A DNA stretch of 64,000 nt from Acinetobacter corruptisaponis (GCF_030053775.1 NZ_CP125669.1:124001-188000), one strand, 5' to 3'. Numbered from the stretch's first letter, positions 1 to 8,392 are shown. The notes: generated by a model not told the origin, from the letters alone. Program-made: numbers and translations.

Positions 1-449
1 CCAACCCAACCTCCCAAGTGGAAGCACAGCCTAAAGATATTATTGAGTGGACACAAGGTGCAGCAATTGTGGCGACAGGCAGCCCATTTGCACCTGTCTA
101 TTTTCAGGAAAAATATTATTCAATTGCCCAGTGCAACAACTCCTATATTTTTCCTGGCATAGGGCTGGGTGTCATTGCATGTGGAGCAAGCCATATCAGC
201 GATGCAATGTTGATGGCTGCAAGTACCGCCTTGGCGGACTGTTCACCACGCTTGAAGAATGCGGCAGCTGATTTATTGCCAAATATCAATGATATTCAGC
301 AAGTTTCCAGGTTCATTGCATTTAAGGTGGCAAAAGCTGCAATGGCGGATGGTTTGGCCGTACCCATGAGCAATGATGCGCTGGCACTGGCAATAGAAAA
401 CAATTTCTGGACACCTGAGTATCGAAATTATCGTCGGGTGGTGTTTTAG
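1..449 (+). CDS. maeA: NAD-dependent malic enzyme, C-terminal part (5' end outside window)
   Basis: The open frame enters the window from the left (codons from base 3) and ends with TAG at 447-449, leaving about 148 residues. The translation contains [14 protein letters not shown] followed by [13 protein letters not shown], the conserved NAD-binding-domain blocks of oxaloacetate-decarboxylating malic enzymes of the MaeA/SfcA type (in family knowledge these convert malate to pyruvate and CO2 with reduction of NAD). It ends with the tail motif [12 protein letters not shown]. The first in-frame start-like codon in the window (GTG at 18) is internal, because family similarity continues upstream of it. 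The gene runs convergently into the esterase gene with only 10 bases between the stop codons. The cofactor preference (NAD over NADP) is inferred from the family, not seen directly. Confidence 0.9.
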   Translation, partial: NPTSQVEAQPKDIIEWTQGAAIVATGSPFAPVYFQEKYYSIAQCNNSYIFPGIGLGVIACGASHISDAMLMAASTALADCSPRLKNAAADLLPNINDIQQVSRFIAFKVAKAAMADGLAVPMSNDALALAIENNFWTPEYRNYRRVVF

Positions 450-459
450 CTCAAAACAG

Positions 460-1347
460 TTAGCTAAGATACTGATGCGCAAAGTCAGCAATTTCCCGTA
501 TAGATTGGTTGGCTTCTTTTAAAATTCCTGCATGAAACTGGAAAACATGACCCACGCCATTGTAGACCTTAGATTGAACAGTTACGCCATCTTTCTCTAG
601 TTTTTGTGCGATGCGTTTGGCATCGTCCAAAAGCAGTTCTTCGGTACCCACATGAATTAAGGTGGGTGCTAAACCGTTTAAATCGGCATAAAGTGGAGAG
701 CAGGATGGAGAGGTTACTTGTTGTTTGCCAGAATAATTTTTTGCACACCATTGCAACCATTCTGGACTCAGCATTGCGTCACGGGCAATATGAGTCTTTA
801 AACTTTCCCCTGATAAGCTTAAATCGACCCATGGCGAAAGCAGCACCAGTGCAGCAGGCTGTGGCAGTCCAGCTTCACGAATCGCTATTGCCATTAATAG
901 GTTTAAACCACCGCCAGCAGAGTCCCCAGCAATGATTAATTTATTTGGGTCTTGCCCACTGGCTAACAGGGTTTTATACACAAACAAGGCATCTTCCATT
1001 GCGGCAGGGCTTGGATGTTCTGGAGCCAAACGGTATTCAGGAAGCCAGACCTTAGCTTGAATGGCATGACCAAGATGTGCTGCCAGTTTGATATGACTTT
1101 TGGCACTGCCAACCACATAGCCACCACCATGCAAATATAAAACACCATAACCCTCTAATGTGGTTTTAGGCCGAATTTCGAGGGTGGGAATCTGACCAAT
1201 CATTTGTTTTTGCGTTTTATAGCCAGACGGACCCATTAAGATGGTGCTTGCCAGATCACTGCATAAACGTTGAATCTTCAGTGGAACTTTAGGCGATAAG
1301 GCAGGGCGCAAGGTATGGCTGATGGTCCAGGCGAGAACTTGCTTCAT
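460..1347 (-). CDS. alpha/beta-hydrolase, hormone-sensitive-lipase (HSL) family esterase
   Basis: A 295-residue protein with the HSL-family oxyanion motif HGGG at residues 73-76 and the nucleophile elbow GDSAGG at 141-146 (Ser143 nucleophile). An acidic stretch near 236-242 (EELLLDD) and GVGH near 264-267 supply the other candidate triad residues. No signal peptide is visible, so it is probably cytoplasmic. It probably hydrolyses short acyl esters. Its position downstream of an SDR and a Baeyer-Villiger-type monooxygenase on the same strand suggests it cleaves the ester or lactone those enzymes would make. Gaps are 75 bp to the SDR and 44 bp from SDR to monooxygenase, compatible with one operon. 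Mycobacterial LipR in the mymA operon is the closest functional analogue I can name. The substrate is unknown. Confidence 0.85.
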   Translation of the reverse strand: MKQVLAWTISHTLRPALSPKVPLKIQRLCSDLASTILMGPSGYKTQKQMIGQIPTLEIRPKTTLEGYGVLYLHGGGYVVGSAKSHIKLAAHLGHAIQAKVWLPEYRLAPEHPSPAAMEDALFVYKTLLASGQDPNKLIIAGDSAGGGLNLLMAIAIREAGLPQPAALVLLSPWVDLSLSGESLKTHIARDAMLSPEWLQWCAKNYSGKQQVTSPSCSPLYADLNGLAPTLIHVGTEELLLDDAKRIAQKLEKDGVTVQSKVYNGVGHVFQFHAGILKEANQSIREIADFAHQYLS

Positions 1348-1422
1348 AAATAATGACTCATATCTGCTATTAAAAAAAGATTGACCATCTATGGATGGTC
1401 AATAAAAAAAGTGATCTTAAAA

Positions 1423-2265
1423 TTATTTAAGAAAACGTGCCTGCAAAGCGGTCGCTGTTGCAAATATTTTCTGATATCCCTGTGGCATAAGGCGTTGAAG
1501 AATATCCACGGCTTTGGCATTGGCACCAATCAGTAAACGGCGGCTATTTTTTTGTACAGCTTTTAAAATAAGCGCTGCGGCTTCTTCAGCAGGAGTGCGC
1601 AATATTTTGTCAAACGCATCCTGACTTTTTGCAGGGTCCATGCCTAAACTTGTTACACTGTTATTAATCCGTGCTGCCTTGGCAATATTGGTACGGATAC
1701 CGCCAGGATGAACACAAGTTGCACTAACGCCCAACTTTTCTATATCCAGTTCCTGACCCAATGCTTCGGTAAAACCGCGCACTGCAAACTTACTGGCATT
1801 ATAGGCACTTTGGGTCGGTTGGGCAGTCAAGCCAAACATACTTGAAATATTGATGATATGTCCGTCGCCACTCTGTTTTAGGTAGGGTAGAAACTCTTTG
1901 GTGCCATAAACCACACCCCAAAAATTAATGCCAATCAGCCATTCAAGGTCTTCGTAACTCACACCCTTGGCAGTACTACCAATCGCAACACCCGCGTTGT
2001 TAAAAATAAGATTGACCTGTTGATGTTGATCAACCACAGATTTTGCCCAGCTTGCCATTTCCTCACGTTTTGCCACATCCACCACCTGTCTGGTGACCTT
2101 AACTGGATAAGCCTGTAATAAGGTAACGGTATTGGCCAAGCCATTTTCATTAACATCGGACAAGGCAAGGTTGCATCCCTGTTTGGCCAATGCGATGGCA
2201 AGTGCCTGACCGATGCCCGAGCCTGCGCCTGTGATAGCGGCAACTTTATTGTTAAAGCTTTTCAT
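1423..2265 (-). CDS. short-chain dehydrogenase/reductase (classical SDR)
   Basis: A 280-residue protein of classical SDR layout: cofactor loop TGAGSGIG at residues 12-19, NNAG at 89-92, catalytic Ser near 141-142 and YNASK at 155-159 (Tyr155, Lys159). The acidic residue after the second strand (LSDVNE, about residues 35-40) favours NAD(H) over NADP(H) by general SDR rules. It is a likely oxidoreductase of hydroxy or keto groups. It sits between the esterase and the monooxygenase on the same strand, so the three probably form one oxidation-cleavage pathway. The C-terminal 60 residues, which set substrate choice in SDRs, show nothing I can match to a substrate. The ATG start is followed directly by a conserved Rossmann strand, so the start is secure. 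Confidence 0.88.
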   Translation of the reverse strand: MKSFNNKVAAITGAGSGIGQALAIALAKQGCNLALSDVNENGLANTVTLLQAYPVKVTRQVVDVAKREEMASWAKSVVDQHQQVNLIFNNAGVAIGSTAKGVSYEDLEWLIGINFWGVVYGTKEFLPYLKQSGDGHIINISSMFGLTAQPTQSAYNASKFAVRGFTEALGQELDIEKLGVSATCVHPGGIRTNIAKAARINNSVTSLGMDPAKSQDAFDKILRTPAEEAAALILKAVQKNSRRLLIGANAKAVDILQRLMPQGYQKIFATATALQARFLK

Positions 2266-2309
2266 CTAAGTTTCCCTATATTATTGAATCAAACAAATAT
2301 CATTAATGA

Positions 2310-3797
2310 TTAAGATTGCCTTGGTGTTAGCGCATAATTTTCAATATCAAAACGGCGGGTGCGTTGACGATATTCAAAGGTAAAACCAGGCCAGTTATTG
2401 GTATTTTTTCCTGTGGCGGTTTGATACCAACTGTTACAGCCTTGTGACCACATGGTGCTTTTCATTCTTTCCTGAATTTCCTGATTAAATTTTTGCTGGC
2501 TTTCAGGTTTTAGATTGGCAAAGCGTAAATTTTTCTTTAGATAAACCTGAATTGCATCAAGAATATAGTTCACCTGACTCTCAATCATATACACAATTGA
2601 ATTATGTCCAAGATTGGTGTTTGGTCCATACAGCATAAAGAAATTAGGAAAGCCACTGACGGTTAAACCTAAATAAGCTTCCGCGCCATCTTGCCATACC
2701 TCTTTTAAGCTTATGCCATTCAGACCTTTAATCTGCATCGGTGCCATGAAGTCGGTTGCGGTAAAGCCTGTGCCATAAATGATGGTGTCAACTTCACGTA
2801 AGTTCCCATCCTGATCTACAATGCCATTTTCAGTGACTTCCTGAATGGCAGTATTGATGACCTCAACATTCGTGCGAACCAGACTGCGATACCAGTGATT
2901 GGAAATCAGGATACGTTTACAGCCAATTGGATAGTCAGGCATTAAACGGTGACGGAAATGAGGGTCCTTGATTTCCTCTCGGATATGACGCTGGAAAATA
3001 TATTCTGCCAACGGCATTTCATTTAGAGTTGTGGTAAAGCTTTTTAGGCGAATCTCGTTATAACTGTATTGAAAGATACGATCGAGGCTTTGCAGCACAG
3101 GAAGTTTTTGGAATGCCTTGCGCTCAATGGGTGAATAGAGACGATCAGGTTTTGGAATGACATAGGGCGCAGAGCGTTGATAAATATCCAGATGCGCCAC
3201 CTGCTTGGCAATTTCAGGAACAAACTGGATGGCGCTTGCACCAGTGCCAATAACGGCTACACGCTTATTGTTTAAGTCGTAGTCATGATCCCAACGGGCT
3301 GAATGAAATGTTTTACCCTTGAAATTTTCCAGACCTTTAATTTTTGGATAGGCAGGACGATTCAGTTGACCTACTGCCGCAATTAAAAATTCAGCCTCAA
3401 ACTTTTCGCCTGTTGTACTTTGAATATGCCAAATGCCTTGAGTTGCATCAAAATTGGCGCTGGCAATTTCTGTATTAAACTGAATATGTGGATAAAGCTG
3501 ATATTTCTCAGTGCAGTGGCGTAGATATTGATGAATTTCCTGTGATGAGCCATAACGGTTTTTCCAGCCAAGATCCTGCTCAAAGGAGAAAGAATAGAGA
3601 TGAGAGGGCACATCACAGGCAGCGCCAGGATAAGTATTGTCACGCCAGACCCCGCCAACATCATTGGCCTTTTCAAATAAGGTAAATTGCTGAAATCCAG
3701 CCTGTTTGAGACGAATTGCAAGTCCCAATCCACCAAATCCAGTTCCTATAATTGCGATACGAATATTTTTATTTGAATGTGATCCCTGTTTAAACAT
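2310..3797 (-). CDS. flavoprotein monooxygenase, type I Baeyer-Villiger class
   Basis: A protein of about 495 residues with two Rossmann motifs: GTGFGG near residues 18-23 (FAD) and GTGASA near 184-189 (NADPH). Between them are GGVW...YPGAACD (48-62) and FKGKTFHSARWD (159-170), which fit the long and short Baeyer-Villiger monooxygenase fingerprints. By family it inserts oxygen next to a ketone using NADPH and O2. It is first in a presumed operon with an SDR and an esterase, a logical alcohol-ketone-ester-acid chain. I prefer the ATG at 3797, which begins MFKQGS and lies just before the FAD motif. A GTG at 3848 would add 17 residues of unlikely sequence; neither start has an ideal ribosome site. 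The hydrophobic or terpenoid/alkane nature of the substrate is a guess. Confidence 0.88.
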   Translation of the reverse strand: MFKQGSHSNKNIRIAIIGTGFGGLGLAIRLKQAGFQQFTLFEKANDVGGVWRDNTYPGAACDVPSHLYSFSFEQDLGWKNRYGSSQEIHQYLRHCTEKYQLYPHIQFNTEIASANFDATQGIWHIQSTTGEKFEAEFLIAAVGQLNRPAYPKIKGLENFKGKTFHSARWDHDYDLNNKRVAVIGTGASAIQFVPEIAKQVAHLDIYQRSAPYVIPKPDRLYSPIERKAFQKLPVLQSLDRIFQYSYNEIRLKSFTTTLNEMPLAEYIFQRHIREEIKDPHFRHRLMPDYPIGCKRILISNHWYRSLVRTNVEVINTAIQEVTENGIVDQDGNLREVDTIIYGTGFTATDFMAPMQIKGLNGISLKEVWQDGAEAYLGLTVSGFPNFFMLYGPNTNLGHNSIVYMIESQVNYILDAIQVYLKKNLRFANLKPESQQKFNQEIQERMKSTMWSQGCNSWYQTATGKNTNNWPGFTFEYRQRTRRFDIENYALTPRQS

Positions 3798-3911
3798 AAC
3801 CTGCTCTGGATAAAATATAGATTCCTGAGTGCAGAATAGTCGTTTCACCTGTTGATTTAGAGGATGGATGCGGACAAAATATTGTGATTAGAGGACAAAG
3901 GGACATGCACA

Positions 3912-4928
3912 TTGAAGTACTTATGGACGTATGAGCGCAGCATCCATAGTGTTCGGCTGATGGTAGATTTTGCGGCGGAACACGGGGTCTGCCATGAATT
4001 GATCCTAAAAGGAACTGGTCTGCAACAACAGCAACTGCTCGACCCCAACATGACAGTTTCTGCCCAGCAGGAATTACAACTGGTTCGTAACCTCGTTGAA
4101 CAATGTGTAGATCGGCCTTTTCTGGGGTTGGAAGTGGGGACACGTTATCATTTCACCACTTTTGGTTCACTTGGTCTGGCCCTGATCAGTAGTGCCAACA
4201 TCCGTGAAGCACTGAATTTTGCACTGACCTACTTTCCATTAACGTTTGCCTTTACCCAGTTTATTGTTTCAGAACAGGAAAATGCAATTCAAATTGATCT
4301 TGAGGTCGATGAGGCAATTCCCCATACGCTTTGGCAGTTTATTATTGAACGGGATGCCGCCGCCTTGCTGACAGTTCAAAGAGATTTAATCCAGGATAAC
4401 TTTTGCCAGGAATTGGCGTTTTCATTTCAGCCTCAAGGCGATATACAACCGTATATCGATTTATTTGGAGTGGTTCCAGAATTTGGCGCCCCAAAAAATT
4501 ATGTGGTATTGAATGGGGAGAAAATCGACCAAAAACTAAGAATGGCAAATGAGCTGGTTTTACATTCCGCTGAAGAACAATGCCGTCAAATATTGGATAA
4601 ACGGCAGTCTCAAAAAAAATATGCCCATCAGGTACGACAGGCATTAATGAATGCCAAAGGAGAAATTCCCTCAATGGAAAATGTGGCTGATCATCTCCAT
4701 CTTAATTCCCGAACCTTGCGCCGTCATCTGGCTCAGGAAGATACGACCTTTCTTAAAATCAGGGAAGAGGTGCGACAGATTCTTGCAGACTATTATTTGT
4801 CTGTTTCACAGGCCTCAGTTGAGCAAATTGCCGAATGGCTTGGATATGCAGAACCCTCAAGTTTTATTCATGCCTATAAGCGCTGGTATGGGAAAACACC
4901 TCATGCCGCTCGGTTAAATAGGAAATAA
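3912..4928 (+). CDS. AraC-family transcriptional regulator, divergent from the monooxygenase operon
   Basis: A 338-residue regulator. The first 200 or so residues form the arabinose-binding-like (PF12625-type) sensor region typical of the OruR/VirS branch. The C-terminus carries a double helix-turn-helix: VADHLHLNSRTLRRHL, then IAEWLGYAEPSSFIHAYKRWYG ending near the stop. The proposed start is TTG at 3912, with AAAGGG upstream at a workable distance; an ATG at 3960 (Met17) is the alternative. The gene is divergent from the monooxygenase gene, with 60-115 bp between starts, so it very probably controls that operon. A divergent AraC/VirS-type regulator beside a monooxygenase, SDR and lipase is also the arrangement of virS-mymA in Mycobacterium tuberculosis. 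The inducer is unknown. Confidence 0.85.
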   Translation: MKYLWTYERSIHSVRLMVDFAAEHGVCHELILKGTGLQQQQLLDPNMTVSAQQELQLVRNLVEQCVDRPFLGLEVGTRYHFTTFGSLGLALISSANIREALNFALTYFPLTFAFTQFIVSEQENAIQIDLEVDEAIPHTLWQFIIERDAAALLTVQRDLIQDNFCQELAFSFQPQGDIQPYIDLFGVVPEFGAPKNYVVLNGEKIDQKLRMANELVLHSAEEQCRQILDKRQSQKKYAHQVRQALMNAKGEIPSMENVADHLHLNSRTLRRHLAQEDTTFLKIREEVRQILADYYLSVSQASVEQIAEWLGYAEPSSFIHAYKRWYGKTPHAARLNRK

Positions 4929-5379
4929 TTTTTTAAGGATTTAATTATATTAAAATTTTATTTTTAGCTAAAATATACATACTTAAATGTTATCTATTAC
5001 TTTGTTGGAATATAAGAATTGATTTATTTTTAGTGAATGTATTTTATTTGAAAACTAAATAAAAATAAGACCATACTATTTATAAATAATTTAGTGAATG
5101 ATTTTGTATATAATCTAAAAGTATATTTTTGTAACTAAAAAATGTTGTTGCAGAATATCTGTTTTTAATATGTTGTTATGGGAAATTAAACAAAGAAATT
5201 AGTATTTCAATATGTTTCTTCTGTTACTAAACACTATAAATTTTAACTTTTAAGAAAATATTAGGCCTGTTTTTTAACAAAATCCTATTTTAGTGTGGAA
5301 TAGACAATTTAAACATCACTGAAGATTTTATTAAGAATGTAACTCTTACGGTGATTTATCCATTTTAAGGAGAATAGAA
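4929..5379. other. AT-rich intergenic region without a gene
   Basis: About 450 bases, very AT-rich, with stop codons in all frames and no convincing small gene on either strand. It marks the left edge of the AT-rich stress island. The promoter of the downstream glycine-zipper gene should lie in its right half; the ribosome site AAGGAGAA at about 5367-5374 is clear. I see no strong palindrome. Confidence 0.6.
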
Positions 5380-5913
5380 ATGACACATGCAGATGATTTT
5401 GATCGTGAGCAAATTAAGAATGCTCCAGATGAGGTTAAAAAAGAGTTAAATGCCGATCCAATTACTGGAGAGCCTGGTTCGCATCCCGTAGGAACAGGCG
5501 TGGGTGCTGTAGGTGGAGCGGCGGCAGGAGCTGCTGTAGGTAGTGTTGGTGGGCCATTGGGTACATTGGTTGGTGGAGCAGTTGGGGCTGTCGTGGGTGG
5601 TTTGGCAGGTAGTGCGGTTGGTGAAGCAATTGATCCAACGGTTGAAGATGCCTATTGGCGTGAAAACTACATCAATCAGCCTTATTATGGTACAAGCAAG
5701 GCGAATTATCCAGACCTGAATTATGAACGGGATTACCAGCAGGCGTATCGTTTAGGTTATGACAATGACGCAATTTATGATCCTGATGTGGCATTTGAAG
5801 AGATTGAGCCAGAGCTAAAAGTCAATTGGGAAAAATCAAGAGCTGAATCGCGCTTGTCTTGGGATGAGGCAAAACTTGCTTCCCGTGATGCCTGGAATCG
5901 TAATCGTAAATAA
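5380..5913 (+). CDS. glycine-zipper protein with C-terminal YWRE-type domain
   Basis: A 177-residue protein of unknown function in two parts. Residues about 36-86 are a glycine-zipper stretch (GVGAVGGAAAGAAVGSVGG and continuing), a pattern that inserts in or associates with membranes. Residues about 92-177 are a hydrophilic domain beginning AYWRENYINQPYY, with PDLNYERDY, AYRLGYDND and a final SRLSWDEAKLASRDAWNR. The second half is clearly paralogous to the whole 106-residue protein at 10731-11051 on the other strand. No cleavable signal peptide is visible. The strong ribosome site AAGGAGAATAGAA fixes the start, and a rho-independent terminator follows, so it is monocistronic. Location beside katE and KGG-type genes suggests a stress role (inference). 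Confidence 0.85.
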   Translation: MTHADDFDREQIKNAPDEVKKELNADPITGEPGSHPVGTGVGAVGGAAAGAAVGSVGGPLGTLVGGAVGAVVGGLAGSAVGEAIDPTVEDAYWRENYINQPYYGTSKANYPDLNYERDYQQAYRLGYDNDAIYDPDVAFEEIEPELKVNWEKSRAESRLSWDEAKLASRDAWNRNRK

Positions 5914-5932
5914 TCAGATTAACTTAGTTTGA

Positions 5933-5968
5933 AAAAAGAAAAGCCTTTTATTAAGGCTTTTCTTTTTT
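5933..5968 (+). terminator. rho-independent terminator after the glycine-zipper gene
   Basis: An A-rich arm with AGAAAAGCCTT, a short TTATT loop, then AAGGCTTTTCT and a T-run. The perfect stem lies 20 bases after the stop codon. Confidence 0.85.
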
Positions 5969-6014
5969 ATATTTTTTTACAAAATATTGAGACAGTATAA
6001 TAATTATAAGCCTT

Positions 6015-6040
6015 GTTACAAACAATAGGTCGACAAATCT
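6015..6040 (+). promoter_or_regulatory. shared upstream motif GTTACAA-N7-GTCGACAA (copy 1)
   Basis: GTTACAA at 6015-6021, seven bases, then GTCGACAA at 6029-6036, about 50 bases before the 76-residue gene at 6089. The same two blocks with identical spacing occur at 20282-20303 upstream of its paralogue at 20484. Conservation in otherwise diverged AT-rich DNA suggests a regulator or alternative promoter element; I do not recognise the factor. Confidence 0.5.
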
Positions 6041-6088
6041 ATGGAAAAATAACATATTTATTTTAAATAAATTTTTAGGATACATGAT

Positions 6089-6319
6089 ATGGATAAGATT
6101 ACTGTGATCGTCAAGGATCAGGAAGAAAATGAATCTATAGTTGTTGCAAAGTTAAATGACTTGGAAGACAACGATATTCCTTTTTTTAAGAGAGTTGAAT
6201 ATATTGAGGTGGAGGGAAAAACTATTTTTCCAAATATAGACCTATTATTTGAGGATGAAGCCGATGGTAAGGTCTATAAATTGGTTTCACCTGTTAATGA
6301 TAAAAGATTTAATCTGTAA
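6089..6319 (+). CDS. small acidic protein, family C member 1 (LFKR-P-DGKxYK type)
   Basis: A 76-residue protein of unknown function. Features are an alternating hydrophobic N-terminal strand (ITVIVKDQE), the pattern IPFFKRVEYIEVEGKTIFPN and an ending DGKVYKLV. The same pattern recurs in the 70-residue product of 20484-20696 (IPLFKRIEHIEI, LPN, DGRIYRF) and more distantly in 9537-9764 (APLFKVV, IPLND, TGKLFKLM), so the window holds three paralogues. It is rich in Glu and Asp, with no membrane segment or Cys. The conserved upstream motif at 6015-6040 suggests common control with the 20484 copy. Function unknown; a small beta-sheet fold is likely from the strand pattern. Confidence 0.75.
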   Translation: MDKITVIVKDQEENESIVVAKLNDLEDNDIPFFKRVEYIEVEGKTIFPNIDLLFEDEADGKVYKLVSPVNDKRFNL

Positions 6320-6371
6320 TCAGTTTTAATTTCAAGTTATTTCATTAAATCTATATTAATTGTTAAAAGAA

Positions 6372-6448
6372 AACCGCCCCGTACAGGCGGTTGCTGAACT
6401 AATTCAGCAAAATAATAGAAGTGCGAACGGTCAGGAGCACACTTCTAT
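6372..6448. terminator. three consecutive hairpins between convergent genes
   Basis: Three perfect or near-perfect inverted repeats follow one another: AACCGCC/GGCGGTT (6372-6392), TTGCTGAA/TTCAGCAA (6391-6410, sharing two bases with the first) and ATAGAAGTG/CACTTCTAT (6415-6448). They lie between the stops of convergent genes ending at 6319 and 6458, so bidirectional termination is the simple explanation. None has a long T-run, and the GC content is higher than the surroundings. Confidence 0.5.
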
Positions 6449-6457
6449 CATTACAAA

Positions 6458-6925
6458 CTAATGCCCCTTATTAAAGGCAGTTATAAATTCTTCAGACTTG
6501 AAATAGGAGTTAATCTGTTCTCCTGTCTGTGAATATTCATTTCGACTAGTGACTGGTTTTTTTAATTCTTTTTGGGTGCTAAATGTGAAATCAGGTGGAA
6601 TATCTTTTCTTAAGGGAGGAAGTTTTCTTTTACCGTCTGTTGTAATTTTCTCTATAAAGCCCGCAAGCCAAAGTATAAATTCGCCCTCATTCTTGATGCT
6701 CGGAATGAGACTAATATCGAGTTTTACCTTACAATCATGGTTTGGTTTGTTTAAACATTCTTCAAAATCAATAAAATTGTAGAGTACCTTTAGTTTTGTA
6801 CCCTTGATTTCTTGACGTATCTCAACAATCAGTTTATTGAGATTCTCTATAGGATCATTGCTAAATTCTTTATTCTCATTGAGTTTTTTATATATTTTTT
6901 CAGCTATGCGTAATATCTGTGGCAT
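6458..6925 (-). CDS. hypothetical protein, family B member 1 (MPQxLxxAEKIY type)
   Basis: A 155-residue protein of unknown function. It starts MPQILRIAEKIYKKL and contains the block EFILWLAGFIEKIT in the middle. It is a clear paralogue of the 143-residue protein at 9051-9482, sharing the start MPQ-L--AEKIY, the middle LYNFIDFEE, LSLIP-like and LWLAGFI-KIT blocks and the end -YFKS-E. A perfect AGGAGG ribosome site before the ATG at 6925 supports the start and good expression. It is soluble, charged, and lacks Cys clusters, a signal peptide and membrane segments. Two diverged copies in one island on opposite strands, each next to a family C gene, suggest the pair of families work together (inference). 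Confidence 0.8.
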   Translation of the reverse strand: MPQILRIAEKIYKKLNENKEFSNDPIENLNKLIVEIRQEIKGTKLKVLYNFIDFEECLNKPNHDCKVKLDISLIPSIKNEGEFILWLAGFIEKITTDGKRKLPPLRKDIPPDFTFSTQKELKKPVTSRNEYSQTGEQINSYFKSEEFITAFNKGH

Positions 6926-7199
6926 TTTTTCCTCCTATGGAATCCTTATCTTTTAGAAATTATGCAGGATTTTATGTTTCTAAATGTATTCATTGTGAAC
7001 ATTCATGTGAGTAATAAGACTTTTATGAAACAAGTATTGTTTAGGAATACTAATGAATTTTGATTTCTTATATTATTATTTTTAAATTTGTTATAAATTC
7101 CAAATAGATAAAATAAAACTTAATAAATACTAAATAGGAACTGGGAGAAATAAAAATATTCAAAATATCTGGCTTTTAAGATAAAAACTTAAATTTACT

Positions 7200-7385
7200 T
7201 TATATATAGTCATATACAATCGGGGCACTAATCCTATATGAGTTTTCATTATTGATATAGCAATGGCTAATTTGCTTTATATTGATTTTATTGTGGTGAT
7301 GAGAAAGCTCTTCTCTTAACTATTCATTGATTTTATTTTCCATTTCTTCAGTGGAATTGGATTCAAAGGACTTGATCTTAGCCAT
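7200..7385 (-). pseudogene. small conserved-looking gene interrupted by an in-frame TAG
   Basis: On the minus strand an ATG at 7385 with upstream AGGAAA opens MAKIKSFESNSTEEMENKIN-E. It then meets TAG at 7322-7320 and continues in the same frame for 39 more codons (LREELSHHHNKINIKQIS and onward to APIVYDYI) to a TAA at 7200. The whole has the character of one 61-residue protein of the small, Cse60-like type with one sense codon, probably TGG, changed to TAG. Codon use and composition are coherent on both sides of the stop. It could be a recent pseudogene, an amber-readthrough gene or a sequencing error. The family assignment is tentative. Confidence 0.6.
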
Positions 7386-7669
7386 ATTATTTTCCTGATT
7401 TAATCAGTAGGATAATTATACTCCAGATTTTTTATAGGTTTTGTCAAGATAATTTAAAATTTTTAATTCTTATATCTTTATCCCATTGGTTTGTTTCAAA
7501 ATATTCTATTTTTTATGCTGATCTGATAATCTATTGAATTATAGGGTTTTTTGTGATTTGTGTCTTTACATGAATTTTCTTTTTTAAAATGAAAATAGAA
7601 AAATGACTCATTAAATTAACAAAAAAAATGCTATCTATAGAAATGTTCTCATTTTTGAAGAGGTGTACC

Positions 7670-7819
7670 ATGTTAAAAACCATTATTACTTTAGGAACAG
7701 GTGTGGCTTTAGGCTGTTATTATAAATCTCATAAGGATAAAACTAGACTCTCTGATGATAAGCATCATGGTAATGATCATTTATCCCATGATACCAAAGA
7801 GAAAAAGGATATTAAGTAA
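7670..7819 (+). CDS. small membrane-anchored hydrophilic peptide
   Basis: A 49-residue protein of unknown function. Residues 1-17 are hydrophobic (MLKTIITLGTGVALGCYY) and the rest is very hydrophilic, rich in His, Asp and Lys (SHKDK, DDKHHGNDHLSHD). It may be a single-pass anchor, or a lipoprotein if Cys16 is lipidated, though ALGC is a poor lipobox. I chose the ATG at 7670 because GAGGTGTACC precedes it; the same leader, GAGGTACACC, precedes the lipoprotein start at 8443. An upstream in-frame ATG at 7628 lacks a ribosome site. A strong terminator follows. Confidence 0.6.
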   Translation: MLKTIITLGTGVALGCYYKSHKDKTRLSDDKHHGNDHLSHDTKEKKDIK

Positions 7820-7845
7820 ATACCTGAATTAATCTATTAAAGTAA

Positions 7846-7875
7846 AAAAGAAGCTTAAATTTAAGCTTCTTTTTT
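7846..7875 (+). terminator. rho-independent terminator
   Basis: AAAGAAGCTTAAA and TTTAAGCTTCTTT form a perfect stem with a T-run, 27 bases after the stop of the small gene at 7670-7819. Confidence 0.85.
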
Positions 7876-8149
7876 ATTGGTAAGCTATTTTGGACCAGAT
7901 TCTATAATTTAATGTAAGAATATATTGTTGTGTTTGTTTTTGTAAATTTTTTGTTTTCTTATAAATAAAAAGTAAAAATATTATTTTTTATAAATATAAA
8001 TTTAATTGAAAACAATAATTTATTGTGTGATTGTGTACGTTGATAAAGAAAGATACATGATAAAGGTTTTTTTATGGATCTATGAAATATATTTTATACA
8101 GGTTATCTAATATTTAAAGGTTATGCCTCATGAATAAAGGGAAATACAA
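7876..8149. other. AT-rich spacer
   Basis: No gene or strong palindrome seen on either strand. It probably carries the promoter of the gene at 8150; AAAGGGAAATACAA before that ATG is the ribosome site. Confidence 0.5.
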
Positions 8150-8392
8150 ATGAAGATTAAATGTAATTCACAGCAGATTGCAAAAGATATTTACGGTTCA
8201 GTAACAAGCTTGGATAGAAGTATTCACTTGGAGGAATTGGAAATGATGCTTGATGAAAATCATAAATCTAATTCCAAATATACTAAAGAATACGATCAAG
8301 GAAATGATAAAGAATTTATTGGACGACGTAAAAATAAATTGGCCAGTGAAAGAAAAAAAAGAAATGCTCGATTTGCAGATGAGTATATCTAA
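8150..8392 (+). CDS. hypothetical small hydrophilic protein
   Basis: An 80-residue protein I do not recognise. It is strongly charged and Lys/Asp/Glu/Asn-rich, without membrane segments. The first 30 residues look helical (QQIAKDIYGSVTSLD), and the end is basic (GRRKNKLASERKKRNARF). A good ribosome site (AAAGGGA) precedes the ATG. The gene is followed after 50 bases by the lipoprotein gene at 8443 in the same direction, so the two may be co-transcribed. The high share of disorder-promoting residues matches other products of this island. Confidence 0.65.
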   Translation: MKIKCNSQQIAKDIYGSVTSLDRSIHLEELEMMLDENHKSNSKYTKEYDQGNDKEFIGRRKNKLASERKKRNARFADEYI

